Shown here piece after piece: positions 44,218-54,405 of a stretch of 64,000 nt of DNA. The notes beneath the pieces are model-generated. The model ran no database searches, had not been told where the DNA came from, and saw only the letters and a list, made by a program, of their open reading frames with translations. This DNA comes from Alphaproteobacteria bacterium (GTDB lineage: Bacteria; Pseudomonadota; Alphaproteobacteria; Caulobacterales; Maricaulaceae): NCBI GenBank assembly GCA_016124205.1, contig WGOD01000002.1, positions 806,001 through 870,000 of the forward strand. The letters run 5' to 3'. A program made the translations under genes and the position numbers. How positions within the stretch are numbered: position 1 is the first letter of the stretch; every line of letters begins with the position of its first letter.

Positions 44218-46622
44218 AACCGGACCCCCCGTAACCGGAGCGCATTCAGCACCACCGACACAGAAGAGGCGCTCATCGCGAACGCTGCGAACATCGGGCT
44301 GATGAGGATGCCGAACAGCGGGAACAGAATGCCGGCAGCGATCGGTACGCCCGCTGCATTGTAGATCAGCGCGAAGAACAGGTTCTGACGGATATTGCGC
44401 ATCGTCGCGCGGGCGAGTTTGCGTGCGCGCACAATCCCGTCGAGATTGCCCTTCACGAGCGTGATCCCCGCGCTCTCGATCGCAACGTCTGCTCCGGTAC
44501 CCATGGCGATACCGACATCGGCCTGGGCGAGGGCGGGCGCGTCGTTCACACCGTCACCCGCCATCGCGACCTTGCGGCCCTCTCCCTGCAGTTCGCGGAT
44601 GATCCGTGCCTTGTCGGCCGGAAGAACGTCGGCGCGGATCTCGTCGATGCCGAGCCGTGCGGCGACCGCCTTGGCCGTACGTTCGTTGTCGCCCGTCGCC
44701 ATGATGATCCGGAAACCCAGTGCGTGAAGTGCCCTGAGAGCCCCCGGCGTGGTCTCCTTGACGGGGTCGGCAACACTGACCAGACCGGCGAGCGAGCCTT
44801 CGACGGCGATGAACATCACGGTCTCGCCTTTGTCGCGGCGAGTATTGGCTCGGTTCACAAGCGCTCCCGCATCGACGCCAAGCGCTTCCATCATCGCCCG
44901 GTTTCCGAGCGCGACGGATCGTCCATCGACCTTGCCAGTCACGCCCTTGCCTGTCACCGCCTCGAAATCGCTCGCCGAGCGAAGAGCGAGACCCCGGTGC
45001 TTGGCGCCCTCGACGATGGCGTCGGCGAGGGGATGCTCGGATCCGCGTTCAAGTGCGGCAGCCAGGGCCAGAACCTCGGCCTCGTCCTGCCCCTTCGCCG
45101 GTTCGACCGCGACGAGGCGCGGCTTGCCTTCCGTCAGTGTACCGGTCTTGTCCACGATCAGGGTGTCGATCTTCTCAAATCGCTCCAGCGCCTCAGCATT
45201 CTTGATCAATACGCCGGCTTGAGCGCCGCGGCCCGTCGCCGTCATGATCGACATCGGGGTTGCCAGCCCCAGCGCACACGGACAGGCGATAATCAGCACG
45301 CTCACCGCCGAAACCAATGCGTAGGCAAGCGCGGGGTCGGGGCCGAAGAACGCCCAAACTCCGAAGCCGATAACGGCGATGGCGATGACCGCGGGGACAA
45401 ACAGCCCGGACACGCGGTCGGCGTATTTCTGGATCGGCGCACGGCTCCTCTGGGCGTGCGCGACCATTTCCACGATCTGCGAGAGCATTGTATCGGCGCC
45501 AACCCGCTGCGCCTCGATGATGAGACTGCCGGTCCCGTTGATCGTCGCGCCTGTGACGCGGTCGCCTTCCGTTTTCTCGACCGGGAGCGGTTCGCCCGTC
45601 ACCATGCTTTCATCGACCGAGCTGCGACCTTCGATGACCAGGCCGTCGACGGGAAGCTTCTCTCCCGGGCGGACCCGCAAGCGGTCGCCGACAGCGACGT
45701 CCTCAAGCGCAACGTCTTCCTCACTGCCGTCAGGGCGGATGATGCTGGCCCGCTTCGGTGCGAGGTCGAGAAGCGCGCGGATTGCTCGGCCGGTGCCTTC
45801 TCGCGCGCGCAGCTCCATGATCTGACCCAGCAGAACGAGCGTGACGATTACTGCGGCAGCCTCGAAATAGACGCCGACCTCGCCGCCATGACCGCGGAAC
45901 TCCGCCGGAAAGATGCCAGGGAAAGCGACCGCGACGACGCTGAATGTCCACGCCGCCATCACGCCCATCGCAATCAGGCTGAACATGTTCAGGTTCATCG
46001 TGCGGAAGGATTGCCAGCCGCGCTCAAGGAAGGGCCATCCGCTCCACAGAACCACCGGCGTGGCGAGAAGGAGTTCCAGCCAGGCCGACGTCCGGTGCCC
46101 GATTGCGTCGCGCACTTCGAGGCCCAGCATCGGTCCCATAGCCAGAATGAGAACCGGAACGCTGAGCAGGACGCCCACCCAGAACCGGCGCGTGAAATCG
46201 GTCAATTCGGGATTGGGGCCATCATCGCCGGGAATGCCCGACTCAGGCTCCAGCGCCATTCCGCACAACGGACATGGACCCGGTCCAGGGTTGCGCACTT
46301 CGGGATGCATCGGACAGGTATAGACTTGCCCGGTAAAGCCGTCGGGTACGACGTCAAACTTTCCACCCTTGACGGCCGGCTTCTTTGGGCCGTGACCACC
46401 ACAGCAGCTGCTGGTTTGCTTCGGGGCGATGCCGGTATAGTCCTGCGGATCGGCTGCGAACTTGTCACGGCAGCTTTCCGAGCAAAAAAAGAAGTCCTCC
46501 CCGTCATACCGGACATGCGGCGTTCGATGTCCGGGCGTTACGGTCATACCGCATACTGGATCGATCGCGGATGCAGGCCCGGACGGGGCGTGGCAGGCAG
46601 CGCCATGTTGATGCTTTTCCAT
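44214..46622 (-). CDS. Cu(I)-exporting P1B-type ATPase with YHS and heavy-metal-binding N-domains
   Basis: 802 residues. N-terminal YHS domain ([39 protein letters not shown]), then a heavy-metal-binding domain ([20 protein letters not shown]), then the P-type ATPase: translocation motif CPCALG, phosphorylation site [11 protein letters not shown] loop SEHPLADAI, hinge [18 protein letters not shown]7 [11 protein letters not shown] and TM8 MSASS. These are the P1B-1 copper signatures. It pumps Cu(I) out of the cytosol. Upstream lies a CueR-type operator. Confidence 0.95.
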   Translation of the reverse strand: MEKHQHGAACHAPSGPASAIDPVCGMTVTPGHRTPHVRYDGEDFFFCSESCRDKFAADPQDYTGIAPKQTSSCCGGHGPKKPAVKGGKFDVVPDGFTGQVYTCPMHPEVRNPGPGPCPLCGMALEPESGIPGDDGPNPELTDFTRRFWVGVLLSVPVLILAMGPMLGLEVRDAIGHRTSAWLELLLATPVVLWSGWPFLERGWQSFRTMNLNMFSLIAMGVMAAWTFSVVAVAFPGIFPAEFRGHGGEVGVYFEAAAVIVTLVLLGQIMELRAREGTGRAIRALLDLAPKRASIIRPDGSEEDVALEDVAVGDRLRVRPGEKLPVDGLVIEGRSSVDESMVTGEPLPVEKTEGDRVTGATINGTGSLIIEAQRVGADTMLSQIVEMVAHAQRSRAPIQKYADRVSGLFVPAVIAIAVIGFGVWAFFGPDPALAYALVSAVSVLIIACPCALGLATPMSIMTATGRGAQAGVLIKNAEALERFEKIDTLIVDKTGTLTEGKPRLVAVEPAKGQDEAEVLALAAALERGSEHPLADAIVEGAKHRGLALRSASDFEAVTGKGVTGKVDGRSVALGNRAMMEALGVDAGALVNRANTRRDKGETVMFIAVEGSLAGLVSVADPVKETTPGALRALHALGFRIIMATGDNERTAKAVAARLGIDEIRADVLPADKARIIRELQGEGRKVAMAGDGVNDAPALAQADVGIAMGTGADVAIESAGITLVKGNLDGIVRARKLARATMRNIRQNLFFALIYNAAGVPIAAGILFPLFGILISPMFAAFAMSASSVSVVLNALRLRGVRL

Positions 46623-46643
46623 GATTTCCTCGCTTCTTCAGTG

Positions 46644-46658
46644 GGGGGTCCGACCCCC
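46644..46658. repeat. 15-bp palindrome in the leader of the copper ATPase gene
   Basis: GGGGGTC (46644-46650), one base, GACCCCC (46652-46658): perfect 7-bp arms. It lies 22 bp upstream of the ATPase start, after the CueR-type operator. It could fold in RNA or bind a protein; nothing more is known. Confidence 0.45.
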
Positions 46659-46677
46659 GGATGCGAGTGGTGTGCGG

Positions 46678-46699
46678 CTTCCAGCTACTGGAAGGTCAA
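46678..46699 (-). promoter_or_regulatory. CueR-type operator of the copper ATPase
   Basis: Dyad CTTCCAG (46678-46684) CTA CTGGAAG (46688-46694). Read on the minus strand it is ACCTTCCAG TAG CTGGAAG, the form of CueR sites. A -35 TTGACC (46694-46699) overlaps it and shares bases with the cueR stop codon; 19 bp later a poor -10 (CACACC) lies at 46669-46674. A long spacer and weak -10 are expected of MerR-type promoters. Confidence 0.72.
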
Positions 46700-47106
46700 G
46701 CGGATTTCTTTTCGCCGCTCCGCGCGCCCGAAAGCGTATCGAGAATCGGGCAATCGGGCCGGTGGTCGCCGTGGCAGGCCCCAATGAGATCAATCAGAGT
46801 GTGTCGCATGGCGCGCAGCTCGGCCATCTTCCAGTCGATCGCGGTGACATGTTCCTTGGCCAGCTTCCTGACTTCGGCGCTCGGCCGTGCGCGGTCGTCC
46901 CATAGCCCGAGCAGCAAGCGGCATTCGTCGAGCGAAAAGCCCAGCGACCGGGCTCTCCCCACAAAATTCAACCGCGCAAGCGCCGCCTCGTCGAAGACCC
47001 TGTAACCATTCCCGGACCGCTTGGGCGCAACAAGCCCGATGTCCTCGTAATAGCGGATGGTTTTGGCCGGCAGGCCCGTCATTTCGGCAACGGACTGGAT
47101 GTTCAT
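46696..47106 (-). CDS. cueR: CueR-type MerR regulator
   Basis: 136 residues. Winged helix at the N-terminus (MNIQSVAEMTGLPAKTIRYYE), a dimerisation helix, and a metal loop with Cys111 and Cys119 in ACHGDHRPDCPIL, the Cu(I)/Ag(I) ligand spacing (C-x7-C) of CueR. It senses cytosolic copper and untwists a 19-bp-spacer promoter. The preceding longer open frame is not used: the conserved MerR start is MNIQS. It precedes the copper ATPase and reads toward it. Confidence 0.93.
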   Translation of the reverse strand: MNIQSVAEMTGLPAKTIRYYEDIGLVAPKRSGNGYRVFDEAALARLNFVGRARSLGFSLDECRLLLGLWDDRARPSAEVRKLAKEHVTAIDWKMAELRAMRHTLIDLIGACHGDHRPDCPILDTLSGARSGEKKSA

Positions 47107-47263
47107 CGCACATCTCCTCGCGGCGCGGACTGAAAGAGAATTACGGGTGCGGCGCGCCATTCCCTCGCGGTCGAGCAAATATTTTCCAACGCGGGAACCG
47201 AGCGCGCAACGATCCGTTGGGATTCCGTCCCTTCAAGTAGCCAAACAAACGAGGTGCAGGCGA

Positions 47264-47797
47264 ATGGAACATTCGAAATATTGGAAGTTCGGCGCGATGA
47301 TCGTGACCTCGATGGTCGTGATGTTCGGCATCAAGTACCTGAACACCTACGAGCCGTCGCATGTCCAATGGTCTGAAACCCGCTTCTACATGACGTTCAT
47401 GATGGGCGGTGCGATGGCCATCGTCATGCTCGCCTTCATGCTCGGCATGTACAAGAACACCAAGGCAAACATCGCGATCTTCGCCGGCAGCGCGGTCGTA
47501 TTCTTCCTCGCGCTCTGGCTCGTTCGCAGTCAGGAAACGGTCCATGACGAGAGCTGGATGAGGGCGATGATCCCGCACCACTCCATCGCGATCCTCACAT
47601 CCGAACGCGCGAACATCTCCGATGTGCGGGTGCGCGAACTGGCCGACAGTATCATCGAGGCCCAGCGCCGCGAGATCAAGGAAATGGAGTGGCTGCTCGA
47701 CGACATCGCGGCCAATGGCGAGGCTGAAACCGAGGCCGAGGCGGCTGCCCGTCCGGTACCGGAGTTCGAAGCGAGCGCCAGTCCTGATCCGGCCTGA
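47264..47797 (+). CDS. DUF305 membrane protein
   Basis: 177 residues. An N-terminal block with three membrane helices (residues 10-25, 42-62 and 68-90) and a C-terminal DUF305 four-helix part (MIPHHSIAILTSERANISDV, LADSIIEAQRREIKEMEWLL). DUF305 proteins are linked to copper resistance with His and Met ligands. It diverges from cueR and is preceded by GAGG about 9 bases before ATG. The Glu-rich tail is not conserved. It is followed 9 bases on by a small membrane protein. Confidence 0.88.
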   Translation: MEHSKYWKFGAMIVTSMVVMFGIKYLNTYEPSHVQWSETRFYMTFMMGGAMAIVMLAFMLGMYKNTKANIAIFAGSAVVFFLALWLVRSQETVHDESWMRAMIPHHSIAILTSERANISDVRVRELADSIIEAQRREIKEMEWLLDDIAANGEAETEAEAAARPVPEFEASASPDPA

Positions 47798-47806
47798 TCG
47801 CCAGCC

Positions 47807-48250
47807 ATGGCGCTGACGGTCATTACGATTGTGGCCATGGTGGTGATCACGGGCATCGGCCACCACTATGCACTCATGGCTCTGCGCCGGATTTCGGTGC
47901 AGAGCCTACCGGACTCCGGACTACGCCCGATCGTCGTTTTTGTTGGCTTGGCTTTCCTGCACATAGCCGAGATTGCGGCTTTCGCCGCGACACTTTCCGC
48001 CCATGCCGGCGATGAGGGCGGCGGTGTCACTGGTGACGCCTTCGCGGGCAGCGCGGTCGACTGGCTCTATCTGGCAGCCCTGCTTTTTACGACGCTGGGT
48101 TATGCCGCCTTCGACATTGCCGGCAATCTTCGGATGGTTGCCGCGTCCGGCAGCCTGCTCGGCTTCATGCTTCTGACCTGGTCGGCGACTTTCCTGTTCG
48201 CCGAATGCCAGAAAGTCTGGAACGAGCCTAAAAGAAGCGAGGGAACTTGA
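47807..48250 (+). CDS. Small membrane protein of unknown function
   Basis: 147 residues with four likely membrane helices (residues 5-25, 42-62, 84-104 and 112-132) and the conserved-looking TGIGHHYALMALRRIS near the start and FLFAECQKVWNEP at the end. No family recognised. It is 9 bases after the DUF305 gene and probably co-transcribed. The His-His pair in helix 1 is a possible metal ligand or haem ligand, speculative. Confidence 0.7.
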   Translation: MALTVITIVAMVVITGIGHHYALMALRRISVQSLPDSGLRPIVVFVGLAFLHIAEIAAFAATLSAHAGDEGGGVTGDAFAGSAVDWLYLAALLFTTLGYAAFDIAGNLRMVAASGSLLGFMLLTWSATFLFAECQKVWNEPKRSEGT

Positions 48251-48382
48251 TCCGCTCGCTGCGAAACGACGGCCCGATCTCCTTGGCCTTTGTCAGACAG
48301 GGTCGGCCCGGCACTAGCGTCACGGTTCGCTCCGTGCCGACACCTTCCCCGTCCTAAGAGCCAGTCTAGTGCACGCGAAGGT

Positions 48383-51300
48383 TCATTCAGCCTCCGCCGT
48401 CCTGTGGAACGGTTGCCGGCGCGCGTTCCGCAATATGACGCCCTGCCACAACAGAAAGGCCGCCGGAAGGACAAGCAGGGCCAGCCCGGTCGCGCTGGCC
48501 ATTCCGCCGATCATCGGCGCTGCGATGCGCCTCATGACTTCCGATCCCGTTCCGTCTCCGAACATGATAGGCAAAAGACCGGCGATCACGACCGAGACCG
48601 TCATGATGACCGGCCGGATACGGAGCAGAGCCCCATCAATCACGGCCTGTCTCAGGTCCTGATGAGTGAATTCGCGGCCTTCTTCTGCGCATAAGGTGCG
48701 GCGCGCCTTGAGAGCCTGCTCAAGGTAGACCAGCATGATCACACCGATCTCAACGGCCACACCCGCGAGCGCTATGAACCCAACGCCGGCGGCGACCGAG
48801 AGCCTGTAGTCCAGAATATGGAGGAACCAGAGCCCCCCTGTCAGCGCCAAGGGGAGTGTTCCGAGGATCAGCAGGACAGGCATCATACGCCTGAAATTCA
48901 GGAACAGCAGGAGGACGATGACGCCAAGCGTCACGGGCACGACAAGAGAGAGACGGGCCTGCGCTCTCTGCATGAACTCGTACTGCCCGGACCAGCGCAG
49001 CGAATAACCCGCAGGAAGCTCAAGCTCATTTTCAATCGCCGCGCGCGCCTCGCGAACATACGACCCGATATCGACACCGGTGATGTCGATATAGACCCAA
49101 CCATTCAGTTGCGCATTTTCGCTGCGGATTACACCAGGTCCGTCGGACACGGAGATGCCCGCAATACGTCCGAGCGGGATTTCCGCTCCGGAAGGCGTAA
49201 TGACGGGAAGGTCCCTCAACTCCTGGAGGGAACCGCGATAGTCCGCCGGATATCTCAGATTTACCGGATATCGTTCGCGTCCTTCCACCGTCTGTGTGAT
49301 CGACATGCCCCCAATGGCGGTTCGGACGATGTCGTGCACGTCTTCGATATTCATGCCGAAGCGCGCCGCTTCGGCGCGATTGACGTCGATGTCGATGAAG
49401 CGCCCACCGGTCACCCGCTCCGCATAGACCGATGCAGTTCCGGGTATCCCGGCAATGATCGCCTCAACCTGGGTTCCGAGATCGGCGATAACCTCGAGAT
49501 CGGGTCCGGCGATCTTGATGCCGACCGGGGTCTTGATGCCCGTGGCCAGCATGTCGATCCGGTTGCGGATTGGCATGATCCAGACATTGGTGAGGCTGGG
49601 GACCCGAACGATGGAATCGAGTTGGCTGCGTATATCGTCGATCGTCATTCCCGGCCGCCATTCGCTGCGGGGCCGAAGCTGGATCGTCGCTTCGATCATC
49701 GTCAGCGGTGCCGGGTCGGTCGCTGTCTCGGCCCGCCCCGCCTTGCCGTGGACTGTCAGCACTTCGGGGACGGTCATGATCAACCGGTTTGTCTGTTGCA
49801 GAATCTCTGCTGCCTCGCTGGCCGAGACGCCAGGATAGGCGCTGGGCATGTAGAGAAGGTCACCTTCGTCGAGATCGGGCATGAATTCGCTGCCCAGGCG
49901 TCCGAGAGGAACAGCCATCGTGAGAACAAGGACGGCCGAGACAGCCAGGGTAACGCCCGGATGCCGCAGGGCCGTCCCCAGAAAGGGCCGGTAACCGGCG
50001 ATGAGAACCCGGTTCACCGGATTGGCGTGTTCCGGGGTAATCCGGCCACGGATCAGATACCCCATCAAGACCGGCACAAGGGTGACAGACAGACCCGCTG
50101 CGGCCGCCATGGCATAGGTCTTCGTGAAGGCCAGCGGATGGAATAGCCTGCCTTCCTGGGCTTCCAGCGCGAAGATCGGAATGAAACTGAACGTGATGAT
50201 GAGCAGTGAGAAGAACAGCGCAGGACCGACCTCAGCCGTTGAATCGGCGACGATCCGCCAGCGATTGTCCCGTGTGAGCGGCGTGCGTTCCGCATGCTTG
50301 TGGAAGTTCTCGATCATGACGATTGCGGCATCGACCATTGCGCCGATCGCGATCGCAATTCCGCCGAGCGACATGATGTTCGCATTGATGCCCTGGAGGT
50401 GCATGACGATAAAAGCTGCGAGAATGCCAAGGGGCAGACTGAGGACCACCACAAGCGACGAACGCAGGTGGAAGAGAAAGACCGCGCAGACCAGAGCAAC
50501 GATCAAGAACTCCTCAAGCAGTTTTTCGCGAAGCGTCTCGACGGCGCGTTCGATCAGGCCTGCACGGTTGTAGGTGACGACGATTTCGACACCTTCCGGC
50601 AGAGAGGCTTCCAGTTGCTCGAGGCGATGTTCGACCCGCTCAATCGTGGCCAGCGCATTCTCGCCATAGCGCATGATCACGACGCCGCCGGCCACTTCGC
50701 CCTCGCCGTTGAGCTCTCCGACGCCCCGGCGCAGTTCCGGCCCCGTGCGTACCGTCGCGATATCCGACAGAAGGATCGGTACGCCATTTTCCGCCATCGA
50801 GACAGGGATGGCGCGGATGTCGTCTTCGCTCGTCAGATAGCCTGACGCCCGGACCATGTATTCGGCTTCCGCCATTTCGAGCACACGACCGCCGCTTTCG
50901 CGATTGCCGCGTTCAATTGCGCGCCGCACGTCCGAGAGTGGGACGGAGAGCGCGCGGAGCCGGTCGGGATCGACCACCACCTGATATTGCCGCACCATTC
51001 CGCCGATCGAGGCGACTTCGGAGACTCCCTCGATCGTCTGGAGTTCATAGCGCAGGAACCAGTCCTGGATGGAGCGCAACTGGGCAAGATCGTGCTGCCC
51101 TGACCGATCGATCAGGGCGTACTGGTAGATCCAACCCACTCCCGTGGCATCGGGTCCAAGAGCCGGGCTGGCCTCACTGGGCAGAGTGGGCGCGACCTGG
51201 CTGAGATATTCCAGCACCCGTGAGCGGGCCCAGTAAAGATCGGTCCCTTCTTCGAAGATCACGTAGACATAGCTGTCGTTGAAGAAGGAGTATCCGCGCA

Positions 51301-51544
51301 CCGTCACCGCGCCGGGAACCGACAGCATGGCTGTTGTGAGCGGGTAGGTCACCTGATCCTCGACCACCTGAGGCGTCTGACCGGGATAGGTTGTTTTGAT
51401 GATGACCTGGACATCGGATAGATCCGGGATGGCGTCGAGCGGCGTCCTTTGCATCGACCATACTCCGGCCGCTGCCAGAAAAAGTGACGCAAGGAGAACC
51501 ATCACGCGATTGCGGATCGACCAGCGGATGAGTGAAGTGATCAT
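48383..51544 (-). CDS. CusA-type heavy-metal RND efflux permease
   Basis: 1053 residues of the heavy-metal RND class. The TM4 segment reads AIGAMVDAAIVMIENFHKHA, the CusA (Cu/Ag) form and different from CzcA. The start MITSLIRWSIRNRVMVLLAS and RTPLDAIPDLSDVQVIIKT follow. With CusB and CusC it exports monovalent copper or silver from the periplasm. Start at 51544, overlapping the CusB stop by 4 bases; the open frame reaches further but the conserved MI start is here. Confidence 0.95.
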   Translation of the reverse strand: MITSLIRWSIRNRVMVLLASLFLAAAGVWSMQRTPLDAIPDLSDVQVIIKTTYPGQTPQVVEDQVTYPLTTAMLSVPGAVTVRGYSFFNDSYVYVIFEEGTDLYWARSRVLEYLSQVAPTLPSEASPALGPDATGVGWIYQYALIDRSGQHDLAQLRSIQDWFLRYELQTIEGVSEVASIGGMVRQYQVVVDPDRLRALSVPLSDVRRAIERGNRESGGRVLEMAEAEYMVRASGYLTSEDDIRAIPVSMAENGVPILLSDIATVRTGPELRRGVGELNGEGEVAGGVVIMRYGENALATIERVEHRLEQLEASLPEGVEIVVTYNRAGLIERAVETLREKLLEEFLIVALVCAVFLFHLRSSLVVVLSLPLGILAAFIVMHLQGINANIMSLGGIAIAIGAMVDAAIVMIENFHKHAERTPLTRDNRWRIVADSTAEVGPALFFSLLIITFSFIPIFALEAQEGRLFHPLAFTKTYAMAAAAGLSVTLVPVLMGYLIRGRITPEHANPVNRVLIAGYRPFLGTALRHPGVTLAVSAVLVLTMAVPLGRLGSEFMPDLDEGDLLYMPSAYPGVSASEAAEILQQTNRLIMTVPEVLTVHGKAGRAETATDPAPLTMIEATIQLRPRSEWRPGMTIDDIRSQLDSIVRVPSLTNVWIMPIRNRIDMLATGIKTPVGIKIAGPDLEVIADLGTQVEAIIAGIPGTASVYAERVTGGRFIDIDVNRAEAARFGMNIEDVHDIVRTAIGGMSITQTVEGRERYPVNLRYPADYRGSLQELRDLPVITPSGAEIPLGRIAGISVSDGPGVIRSENAQLNGWVYIDITGVDIGSYVREARAAIENELELPAGYSLRWSGQYEFMQRAQARLSLVVPVTLGVIVLLLFLNFRRMMPVLLILGTLPLALTGGLWFLHILDYRLSVAAGVGFIALAGVAVEIGVIMLVYLEQALKARRTLCAEEGREFTHQDLRQAVIDGALLRIRPVIMTVSVVIAGLLPIMFGDGTGSEVMRRIAAPMIGGMASATGLALLVLPAAFLLWQGVILRNARRQPFHRTAEAE

Positions 51545-53145
51545 TGCCCGCCCTCCGCTTCGGAGTCCGGCACGATACGCGAGATCAGCCATCGCCCTTC
51601 GTCGTTCAACAGGGTGAAGCGAACACGGTCCCCCGGTGCCATACCGGCAAGGTCGACCCCTTCCGCAGCAGTGAAGGCCATTTCCATGGCGGGCCAGGAC
51701 AGAGCCGGTATCGGCTCATGGGCAAGCGTCACCATGCCGTGCTGCGGCATGACAGAGATCACGGCGCCCACGCCTTCCACTTCTCCCGCACGGCCGTCGG
51801 GCATTTCCATATTCATGGTGTCCCCACCCTGCTCTCCGCCGTTACCCGTAGACGACGCTGAAGAGTCAGGCATCTCCATGGGAGACATTGGCTCCCCGAG
51901 CGGCCGTGATCCTTCGCCAGTCGCTCCCGGCGGCGTCATCCTGAGCATGGCACCCTGGAGACTCGCCTCGGAGTCCAGCAGGAACTGTCCTGAAACAACG
52001 ATGGTTTCGCCTTCCGACAGACCGGACAGGATTTCCATCCGGCCCCCGGCCTCCATGCCCGTTTCGACCCGGGCGGGAACAAACCTGTCCCCGCCGGTCA
52101 GAACAATCACCCGCTGCGAACGGGCGGTCGTGATGACGGCCTCGCGAGGAACCGACAGCACACCAGTCCGGGGTTCGGCGGACAGCACCGCGTTGACGAA
52201 CATTCCAGGCCGAAGGTCTCCGTCGCGGTTTGCGATCCGGCTGCGGACCCGGATCGTTCGCGTTTGCGGATCGACGGTGGGGTAGACATATTCGATTTCA
52301 CCGCGCCACTGCCTCTCCGGCAGTGACGCGGTCGTGACGAGTACCGGCTGACCCGGACGCGCATCGCTCGCGTGATGTTCAAACACGTCAAGCACGACCC
52401 AGATGTCCGTCAGATCCGCGATCGTCATGATCGGATCTCCGGGACGCACGTATTGGCCTTCGCGAACGCTCAGTTCCGTCACAACGCCGGAATGGCTGGT
52501 ATAAACCGGAAGACGGTCCTGCACGGTGCCCCGGGCAGTCAGGGCGTCGACCTGTGCCGACGATAGTCCCAGCGCGCGCAATCGGGACCGCGAGGCGGAG
52601 ATCAATGCCGTCCTTCCCGTGCGTTGAGCCTGAAGAAATTCGCCCTGCGCCGTCGCGATCGCGGGCGAGTACAGGGTGAACAGTGTGTCGCCGGCCCGGA
52701 CCCGGTCACCTGTTGCCGATACCGGAAGGGTTTCAATCCAGCCCTCGGCACGCACATTGATGGCGACCGTGGACGCGTCGATCGGCCTCACATAACCAAC
52801 GGCCCGCACCTCGCGGCTGAAGTCAGTGCGCCTGACAACATCCGTGCGCACGCCGATATTGTTGGCGACCGCCGGGTCAATGCGCAGATCGGACTCGTCA
52901 TCGCCTGAATCGGAGTCGGCGTAGACCGGCACCAGCTCCATGCCCATAGGCGACAGTCCGGGTTCGTCACGCCGGTATGTCGGGTCCATCGGAGCAACCC
53001 AGTAGAGTATTTCGCTGTCGGCCGAAGCTGGTTCGATCATTGACGTCGAGGATCCGAAGAAGCGTCCCGCTCCGTAAACAACCGCGAGCGTGATGACAGC
53101 GCCTGCGGCAGCGAACGCCAGGGCGCGGAGGATTGACGGATTCAT
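51541..53145 (-). CDS. CusB-type adaptor with fused CusF copper chaperone domain
   Basis: 534 residues. Signal anchor (residues 5-25), an N-terminal heavy-metal-binding domain (APMDPTYRRDEPGLSPMGME), adaptor barrel, lipoyl and hairpin parts (VRAGDTLFTLYSPAIATAQG), then a linker with GDTMNMEMPDG and a C-terminal CusF-type OB domain (from residue 462). Copper ligands of CusF (His36, Trp44, Met47, Met49) appear as His476, Trp484, Met487 and Met489 with the same spacing. So a chaperone that is separate in E. coli is tethered to the pump here. Confidence 0.93.
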   Translation of the reverse strand: MNPSILRALAFAAAGAVITLAVVYGAGRFFGSSTSMIEPASADSEILYWVAPMDPTYRRDEPGLSPMGMELVPVYADSDSGDDESDLRIDPAVANNIGVRTDVVRRTDFSREVRAVGYVRPIDASTVAINVRAEGWIETLPVSATGDRVRAGDTLFTLYSPAIATAQGEFLQAQRTGRTALISASRSRLRALGLSSAQVDALTARGTVQDRLPVYTSHSGVVTELSVREGQYVRPGDPIMTIADLTDIWVVLDVFEHHASDARPGQPVLVTTASLPERQWRGEIEYVYPTVDPQTRTIRVRSRIANRDGDLRPGMFVNAVLSAEPRTGVLSVPREAVITTARSQRVIVLTGGDRFVPARVETGMEAGGRMEILSGLSEGETIVVSGQFLLDSEASLQGAMLRMTPPGATGEGSRPLGEPMSPMEMPDSSASSTGNGGEQGGDTMNMEMPDGRAGEVEGVGAVISVMPQHGMVTLAHEPIPALSWPAMEMAFTAAEGVDLAGMAPGDRVRFTLLNDEGRWLISRIVPDSEAEGGQ

Positions 53146-54374
53146 TGCACATCTCCCGTCAGGTAAAGAATTTGGGCGGCAGCGACGCTCCGGTCGGTAT
53201 CGAGCCGCAACAGCGTCAGCTCGGCGTCAAGCAGGGCCAGTTCAGCCTGGACCAGTTCCGAGTAGTCGGCTGTCTGGTTCTCGTAAGCGAGAAGGACAGC
53301 CTCCCGGGTTTCCCGAGCCGCTGGGATGATGCCGGATCGCTGCAAGGCGATTGCTGAATCTAACCTGTTGATACGCGCTTGCTCGATCTGGAGTGCTCGG
53401 CGCAAATCGAGGAGCAGCGCTTGGCGCGAATACTCTGCAGCGGCGACATCTTCGCGAGCGGCGAGCACCGTTTCATCCTGGCGTGTCCGCTCGAACAGGG
53501 GCATCTCGAAACTGACGCCGATCGTGGCCGTATCCGAACGCCCGAAGCGGAGCCCGTACCCGGCCTCGACACCCCAGGCAGGCTGGTATTGTTGCTCGGC
53601 CAGCTCCACGCCGGTTTCGCGTACGTCGATCCGGGCTTCCAGGATGGCGACAGCCGGATGGCGCGCCAATGATGTCAATGCCTCCTGTCCTTCTGGAAGG
53701 GCTGGCAGACGCACGTCCGACATTGCTGCACGCCTGTGGAGCGCCTCTTCCCCGACATAGCGGGCCAATCGGGCACGGGCCATGTCCGCCTGTTGATCGA
53801 TCTCGGTAAGCCGGTTTTGCAGAATCTGCGTTTCCAGATCGGACCGGATCACCTCATGGCTGTTTTGCCGGCCAGCGGCATACGCCGAGAGCAGGACTCC
53901 GGATAGATCCTGAAGCGTTGAAAGGCGTTGCAAGGTCTGTTCCCTTGCCAATTCCCAATAGCGCTGCTCCAGCCATTCATTGCGGACGTCGAGAATGATC
54001 TCCCGAACGGCGAGATCGCGCCGCGCACGCTCCTCTCGCGCCCGGGCGCGTTCTTGCGAGCGCGAAAGACGAAGGCTGTCACCCCGGGGGAACATCTGGC
54101 GGAGAGACAGTCGCAACTGAGACATTGGATCGCCTGAGGGGTCCAGCGTCGTCAGGGGCAGGTTCATGATCGCCGCCGAGACGACCGGATCGGGCAAAAC
54201 CGCCGCCGCCTCGCCTCGGTGACGGGCGGCACGGGCTGCGGCGTCATACCGCGAAACGGAAGGATCGGGCTGCTGCCGGGCAATGTGGATGGCTTCGGCC
54301 AGGCTCAACGGGCCGGGCGACGCCGATTGGAGGCCGGCGCCGATCAGCGCCGCCAGCATGAGGTTCGTAATCAT
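53142..54374 (-). CDS. TolC-family outer-membrane channel, CusC-like
   Basis: 410 residues, signal peptide to about residue 18, and two TolC-type repeats of long helices (SLAEAIHIARQQPDPSVSRY, QVRLSLRQM region LRLSRSQERARAREERARRD; second half YEVETGVELAEQQYQP-type). It forms the outer-membrane duct of the copper pump. First gene of the three-gene cus operon; stop overlaps the CusB start by 4 bases. Confidence 0.9.
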   Translation of the reverse strand: MITNLMLAALIGAGLQSASPGPLSLAEAIHIARQQPDPSVSRYDAAARAARHRGEAAAVLPDPVVSAAIMNLPLTTLDPSGDPMSQLRLSLRQMFPRGDSLRLSRSQERARAREERARRDLAVREIILDVRNEWLEQRYWELAREQTLQRLSTLQDLSGVLLSAYAAGRQNSHEVIRSDLETQILQNRLTEIDQQADMARARLARYVGEEALHRRAAMSDVRLPALPEGQEALTSLARHPAVAILEARIDVRETGVELAEQQYQPAWGVEAGYGLRFGRSDTATIGVSFEMPLFERTRQDETVLAAREDVAAAEYSRQALLLDLRRALQIEQARINRLDSAIALQRSGIIPAARETREAVLLAYENQTADYSELVQAELALLDAELTLLRLDTDRSVAAAQILYLTGDVQ

Positions 54375-54405
54375 GGGGGGTCTCCTCGAAAATGATTCGC
54401 CGAAA

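Noticed and set aside
44724-46787. 687-codon open frame opposite the copper ATPase
   Set aside because: Shadow of the ATPase, no recognisable domain, and it would read through the CueR operator.
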